From: DAOPJM01 sp035399665
GTDB lineage: Bacteria > Bacillota > Clostridia > Christensenellales > CAG-138
Reading direction: 5' to 3'
NCBI GenBank assembly: GCA_035399665.1
Contig: DAOPJM010000056.1
Span: forward strand, 1-9,000
DNA length: 9,000 nucleotides
Shown: one piece after another, positions 6,842 to 9,000 of the stretch
How positions within the stretch are numbered: position 1 is the stretch's first letter
How the letters are laid out: every line of letters begins with the position of its first letter
Program-made: the position numbers and the translations under genes
Notes under the pieces: generated by a model
Told to the model about the DNA's origin: nothing
Database searches by the model: none
The model's input: only the letters and a program-made list of their open reading frames with translations

Positions 6842-7670
6842 CGGCAGGCCGGCTGCCAAGGCACTAAACGAGAAAACGCGCCGTCTTATCGCTGAGTATG
6901 GGCTATGTGTTCGCTTGGCGATAGTTATGGTCGGAGACGAACCTTCCTCCGCCTCCTATGCAAACAGTATACAAAAGCGCTGTGCCGCCATTGGAATTGA
7001 AGCATTGCGCGTGGATCTTCCGTCCGACATAGACGAAAAGGAGCTTATCGCCAAGGTAGAGCAGCTCAACCTTGATATAAGTGTCAACGGCATAATGCTC
7101 CTGAGGCCTCTCCCCCGCGGAATCAACGAGACCTTGGTTTGCGATTCGATAACCCCCGAAAAGGATGTGGACTGCGCTTCGTTTGCTTCGCTCGGACTGT
7201 TGATGCGCAACAGAGGCTTCGCTCCATGCACAGCGCAGGCCTGCATTGAGCTGTTAGACTACTATGGCATAGGCGTCAAGGGCAAAAGAGCCGTTGTGGT
7301 TGGACGTTCACTCGTAGTCGGAAAGCCGCTTGCGCTATTGCTCATGGCGCGGGACGCAACCGTCACGGTATGCCACTCCAAGACCCTTGATCTTCCGTCT
7401 GTAACGCAAAACTGTGATCTTCTCTTTGCCGCGATAGGCAAGCCCCGCTTCATATCGGATGAGTATGTGTCCGTCGGACAATGCGTAGTGGATGTTGGGG
7501 TTAACTTTGATGCAAACGGGGTTCAGTGCGGAGATGTGGACTTCGCCGCCGTCAATGAACGCTGCGGCGCGATAAGCCCTGTCCCGTTTGGCGTAGGCTC
7601 GGTCACAACGGCTGTTCTGCTGAATAACACAACAAACGCCGCTATAAGGCAAGGAGAAACTCATGAATGA
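6828..7670 (+). CDS. folD: Divergent FolD: methylene-tetrahydrofolate dehydrogenase / cyclohydrolase
   Basis: FolD interconverts 5,10-methylene- and 10-formyl-tetrahydrofolate by NAD(P)-dependent oxidation and ring opening. The 280 residues are the normal length. Recognisable parts are VGDEPSSASY (35-44), GIMLLRPLP (88-96), EKDVDC (111-116), FAPCTAQA (131-138), the nucleotide-binding VVGRSLVVGKPLALLL (from about 157), and PVPFGVGSVTTAVLL near the C terminus. Ser41, Tyr44 and Asp115 keep the active-site positions. The residue aligned with the catalytic lysine (human Lys56) is Ile48, although Lys50 lies two residues on, and the usual Gln (human Gln100) is Leu92. The common PGGVGPMT signature is also changed. 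I recall a clostridial FolD group with similar changes, so this is probably a functional variant. AGGAGG (6815-6820) is 7 nt from the ATG inside folC, and the end overlaps the next gene by 8 nt. Confidence 0.9.
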   Translation: MLMLDGRPAAKALNEKTRRLIAEYGLCVRLAIVMVGDEPSSASYANSIQKRCAAIGIEALRVDLPSDIDEKELIAKVEQLNLDISVNGIMLLRPLPRGINETLVCDSITPEKDVDCASFASLGLLMRNRGFAPCTAQACIELLDYYGIGVKGKRAVVVGRSLVVGKPLALLLMARDATVTVCHSKTLDLPSVTQNCDLLFAAIGKPRFISDEYVSVGQCVVDVGVNFDANGVQCGDVDFAAVNERCGAISPVPFGVGSVTTAVLLNNTTNAAIRQGETHE

Positions 7671-8481
7671 AATCAAATTGGTAGCCTTGGATATTGACGA
7701 TACCCTGGTCGATCATTCCTCCGTCCTGTCCGAAAGAAACAAGCGCGCCCTGCAAGCCGCTATGGCCGCGGGCGTGTATGTAGTACTCTCAACAGGCAGA
7801 GCCACGCTTGGCGCAAAGATGATAAGTGATCAGATTACCACCAACGCACCCGTTATCTGTTACGGCGGCGGGGTGATAATGGATCCCAACTTCGAAACTA
7901 TACTGAAATCCCGATACATGGATCCCGCAGACGTTCGCCTTGTGATAGAGACGGGCTACGCCATGGGTCTGCACGTTCAGATATATCAGGGCGACGACGT
8001 CGTTTTTAAGGCCGCGAACGAATTCACGCATATATATACGAGTGTTCAGCGTTTGCCTTGGCACGAGGAACCCGGTATGCCCGACTGCGATCTTTCGAAT
8101 GTGCCAAAGGTTTTGATGTTTGCCATGCCTGATGTTTGGCTTGAAACCGCGGCAAAGCTTAGAGAGATGCTTCCCGCGCACCTCAATGTGTTGGTGTCAA
8201 AGAAGGGCTTTATCGAAATCGGCGATGCGCATTGTACCAAAGGCACGGCGCTTGGCGATATATGTGCGATGCTGAATGTCCCCCGCGAGAACTCCGCCGC
8301 GATAGGCGACAACACGCTGGACGAGAGCATGATTATCTGGGCGGGAACCGGCTGCTGTGTGGAGAACGGAAATCCGCATACCAAGGACATTGCGGACCTC
8401 ATACTGCCCTCATGCCAAGAGGACGGGGTCGCTTGGTTTATCGAAAACTATGTCTTCTCTGCGGAGCGTAAAGCGCGATAG
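7663..8481 (+). CDS. Cof-type HAD-IIB phosphatase
   Basis: This 272-residue protein belongs to the haloacid dehalogenase superfamily, Cof subfamily (class IIB cap). Motif I is LDIDDTLVD, with nucleophile Asp10 and acid/base Asp12. Motif II is VVLSTGR, with Ser43/Thr44 at the phosphate-binding position. Motif III lysine is K193 in CTKGTAL, and motif IV is GDNTLDESM, with metal-binding Asp216 and Asp220. The residues between 46 and 193 fit the alpha/beta cap that selects substrates. Members hydrolyse sugar phosphates, FMN, pyridoxal phosphate and similar small phosphates. The usual Asn before the second motif IV Asp is Leu219 here. AAGGAG (7651-7656) lies 6 nt before the ATG, which overlaps the folD stop by 8 nt. 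Co-transcription with folC and folD hints at a folate- or cofactor-related substrate, but this family is often found in unrelated operons. Confidence 0.87.
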   Translation: MNEIKLVALDIDDTLVDHSSVLSERNKRALQAAMAAGVYVVLSTGRATLGAKMISDQITTNAPVICYGGGVIMDPNFETILKSRYMDPADVRLVIETGYAMGLHVQIYQGDDVVFKAANEFTHIYTSVQRLPWHEEPGMPDCDLSNVPKVLMFAMPDVWLETAAKLREMLPAHLNVLVSKKGFIEIGDAHCTKGTALGDICAMLNVPRENSAAIGDNTLDESMIIWAGTGCCVENGNPHTKDIADLILPSCQEDGVAWFIENYVFSAERKAR

Positions 8482-8494
8482 AAGCGTCGCGTCA

Positions 8495-8513
8495 TTCGCC
8501 TCCCATGGGCGGA
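8495..8513 (+). other. Stem-loop after the HAD gene
   Basis: TTCGCCT (8495-8501) can pair with GGGCGGA (8507-8513) around CCCAT, with two wobbles. It lies 14 nt after the stop codon and has no T-tract, so it may stabilise the 3' end rather than terminate. Confidence 0.35.
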
Positions 8514-8514
8514 C

Positions 8515-8558
8515 AGCTTAGCGTTCTGTGATGAAAAGTTGTTTTACTGAGCTTTTTT
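8515..8558 (+). terminator. Possible intrinsic terminator of the folate operon
   Basis: AGCTTAG (8515-8521) pairs with CTGAGCT (8547-8553), with one wobble, and the stem runs straight into a six-T tract (8553-8558). The loop is large at 25 nt, which lowers confidence. The position between the folate operon and the tRNA promoter fits a terminator. Confidence 0.4.
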
Positions 8559-8598
8559 CAAAAAAACGATTGACATCCGTTGAAAGCTCTGATACAAT
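8553..8598 (+). promoter_or_regulatory. tRNA operon promoter with A/T-rich upstream element
   Basis: A perfect -35 TTGACA (8570-8575) and TACAAT (8593-8598) are spaced by 17 bp. Adjacent T6 and A7 tracts (8553-8567) fit an UP element, as seen at strong stable-RNA promoters. Transcription is expected near 8605, about 12 nt before the first tRNA. The T tract may double as the end of the preceding terminator. Confidence 0.82.
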
Positions 8599-8616
8599 CC
8601 TAATTCGGAAATCGAT

Positions 8617-8693
8617 GCGTCTGTAGCTCAGCAGGATAGAGCAACGGCCTTCTAAGCCGTAGGTCCCGGGTTCGAATCCCTGCAGGCGCGCCA
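8617..8693 (+). tRNA. tRNA-Arg (anticodon TCT)
   Basis: A full cloverleaf is visible. The acceptor stem GCGTCTG pairs with CAGGCGC (8683-8689), discriminator G8690 is followed by an encoded CCA, and the D stem is GCTC/GAGC. The anticodon stem ACGGC/GCCGT encloses the loop CTTCTAA with anticodon TCT at 8651-8653, reading AGA. The T loop is TTCGAAT. The second T-stem pair (C8667 with T8681, positions 50-64) is a C-U mismatch. It is the first gene of the tRNA cluster. Confidence 0.96.
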
Positions 8694-8733
8694 TCTGCGG
8701 GCGGACGGGAACGTTACGCGGCGCAACAAAGTC

Positions 8734-8844
8734 TTCGACTTGAGGACATGGTGGGTGTAGTTCAGCCTGGTTAGAATGCCAGATTGTGGCTCTGGAGGTC
8801 ATGGGTTCGAATCCCATCACCCACCCCATAGTACTCAAGTCGAA
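8734..8844. repeat. 11-bp perfect inverted repeat bracketing tRNA-His
   Basis: TTCGACTTGAG (8734-8744) is the exact inverse of CTCAAGTCGAA (8834-8844). The arms sit 6 nt before the tRNA-His acceptor stem and 5 nt after its CCA. In the precursor RNA they would form a second helix stacked outside the acceptor stem, separated by a small internal loop. Two further pairs follow beyond one mismatch. A processing or folding role is inferred. Confidence 0.8.
8751..8828 (+). tRNA. tRNA-His (anticodon GTG)
   Basis: The acceptor stem GTGGGTG (8751-8757) pairs fully with CACCCAC (8818-8824). Discriminator C8825 is followed by an encoded CCA. The anticodon stem CCAGA/TCTGG encloses TTGTGGC, with anticodon GTG at 8786-8788. 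The base before the gene, G8750, supplies the encoded extra G at position -1, opposite C73; this G-1:C73 pair is the histidine identity signal. The T stem is fully paired. Confidence 0.96.
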
Positions 8845-8849
8845 TACGT

Positions 8850-8925
8850 TGGGGTGTAGCCAAGCGGTTAAGGCAACGGACTTTGACTCCGTCATTCGAG
8901 CGTTCAAATCGCGCCACCCCAGCCA
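8850..8925 (+). tRNA. tRNA-Gln (anticodon TTG)
   Basis: The acceptor stem TGGGGTG pairs with CACCCCA (8915-8921). Discriminator G8922 is followed by an encoded CCA. The anticodon stem ACGGA/TCCGT encloses CTTTGAC, with anticodon TTG at 8883-8885. The T stem GAGCG/CGCGC has one A-G mismatch (A8899 with G8913, positions 50-64), and the T loop is TTCAAAT. In most Gram-positive bacteria this tRNA is charged with Glu and then amidated. Confidence 0.95.
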
Positions 8926-8928
8926 CCT

Positions 8929-9000
8929 GACCCGTTAGCTCAGTCGGTAGAGCACTTGACTTTTAATCAAGGTGTCCGGAGTTCGAATCTCCGACGGGTC
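8929..9000 (+). tRNA. tRNA-Lys (anticodon TTT), cut by the window end
   Basis: The acceptor stem GACCCGT (8929-8935) pairs with ACGGGTC (8994-9000). The anticodon stem CTTGA/TCAAG encloses CTTTTAA, with anticodon TTT at 8962-8964. The T stem CGGAG/CTCCG is fully paired. The discriminator base and CCA lie past the window. Only 3 nt separate it from tRNA-Gln. Confidence 0.95.

Noticed and set aside
8518..8907. A 129-codon frame on the - strand
   Set aside because: It translates the antisense of tRNA-Arg, tRNA-His and part of tRNA-Gln; GFEP-type motifs are a common artefact of translated tRNA genes.
8617..9000. tRNA cluster as an integration site for a mobile element
   Set aside because: No integrase gene and no duplicated tRNA 3' end is present in the window.

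Overview
The window looks like a chromosomal segment of a Gram-positive anaerobe of the class Clostridia. Supporting signs are strong AGGAGG-type ribosome binding sites, consensus sigma-A promoters, tightly packed operons, secreted proteins with cohesin-like domains, a divergent FolD of a type I associate with Clostridia, and a tRNA cluster in the order Arg(UCU)-His(GUG)-Gln(UUG)-Lys(UUU). The genus cannot be fixed from this sequence. Every gene reads on the + strand, and no insertion sequence, CRISPR array or phage gene is visible.

Region 1 (17-4142) is an envelope glycan and surface operon. It starts at a near-consensus promoter (TTGACT, 17 bp, TATAAT). It encodes a GtrA-type membrane protein, a UDP-galactopyranose-mutase/amine-oxidase-like flavoprotein and a polytopic GT-C-like membrane protein, joined by stop-start contacts (0-3 nt). 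After a 45-nt gap comes a small membrane-anchored protein with one cohesin-like domain. The first three resemble a module that makes, flips or transfers a lipid-linked sugar, but the sugar is unknown.

Region 2 (4143-4472) is a 330-bp non-coding stretch that is unusually rich in structure. It holds a 63-bp imperfect inverted repeat, then a promoter (TTGACG, 17 bp, TATAAT) whose spacer carries a perfect 12-bp palindrome, then a leader of about 170 nt with a repeated AAGCGTT heptamer. This promoter should drive a second membrane-anchored cohesin-like protein (4473-5477) with a long Thr/Pro/Ser/Glu-rich stalk.

Region 3 (5558-8481) is a one-carbon/folate operon: folC, an unusual folD lacking two canonical active-site residues, and a Cof-type HAD phosphatase. 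The reading frames overlap by 14 and 8 nt, which suggests translational coupling.

Region 4 (8482-9000) has a possible terminator, then a stable-RNA promoter (TTGACA, 17 bp, TACAAT, preceded by A/T tracts) and four tRNA genes, the last cut by the window end. An 11-bp perfect inverted repeat brackets tRNA-His, and tRNA-Arg and tRNA-Gln share a mismatch at the same T-stem position. I see no clearly new large system. The best leads are the regulatory region at 4188-4472, the divergent FolD, the tRNA-His processing stem and the paired cohesin-like surface proteins next to a glycan module.
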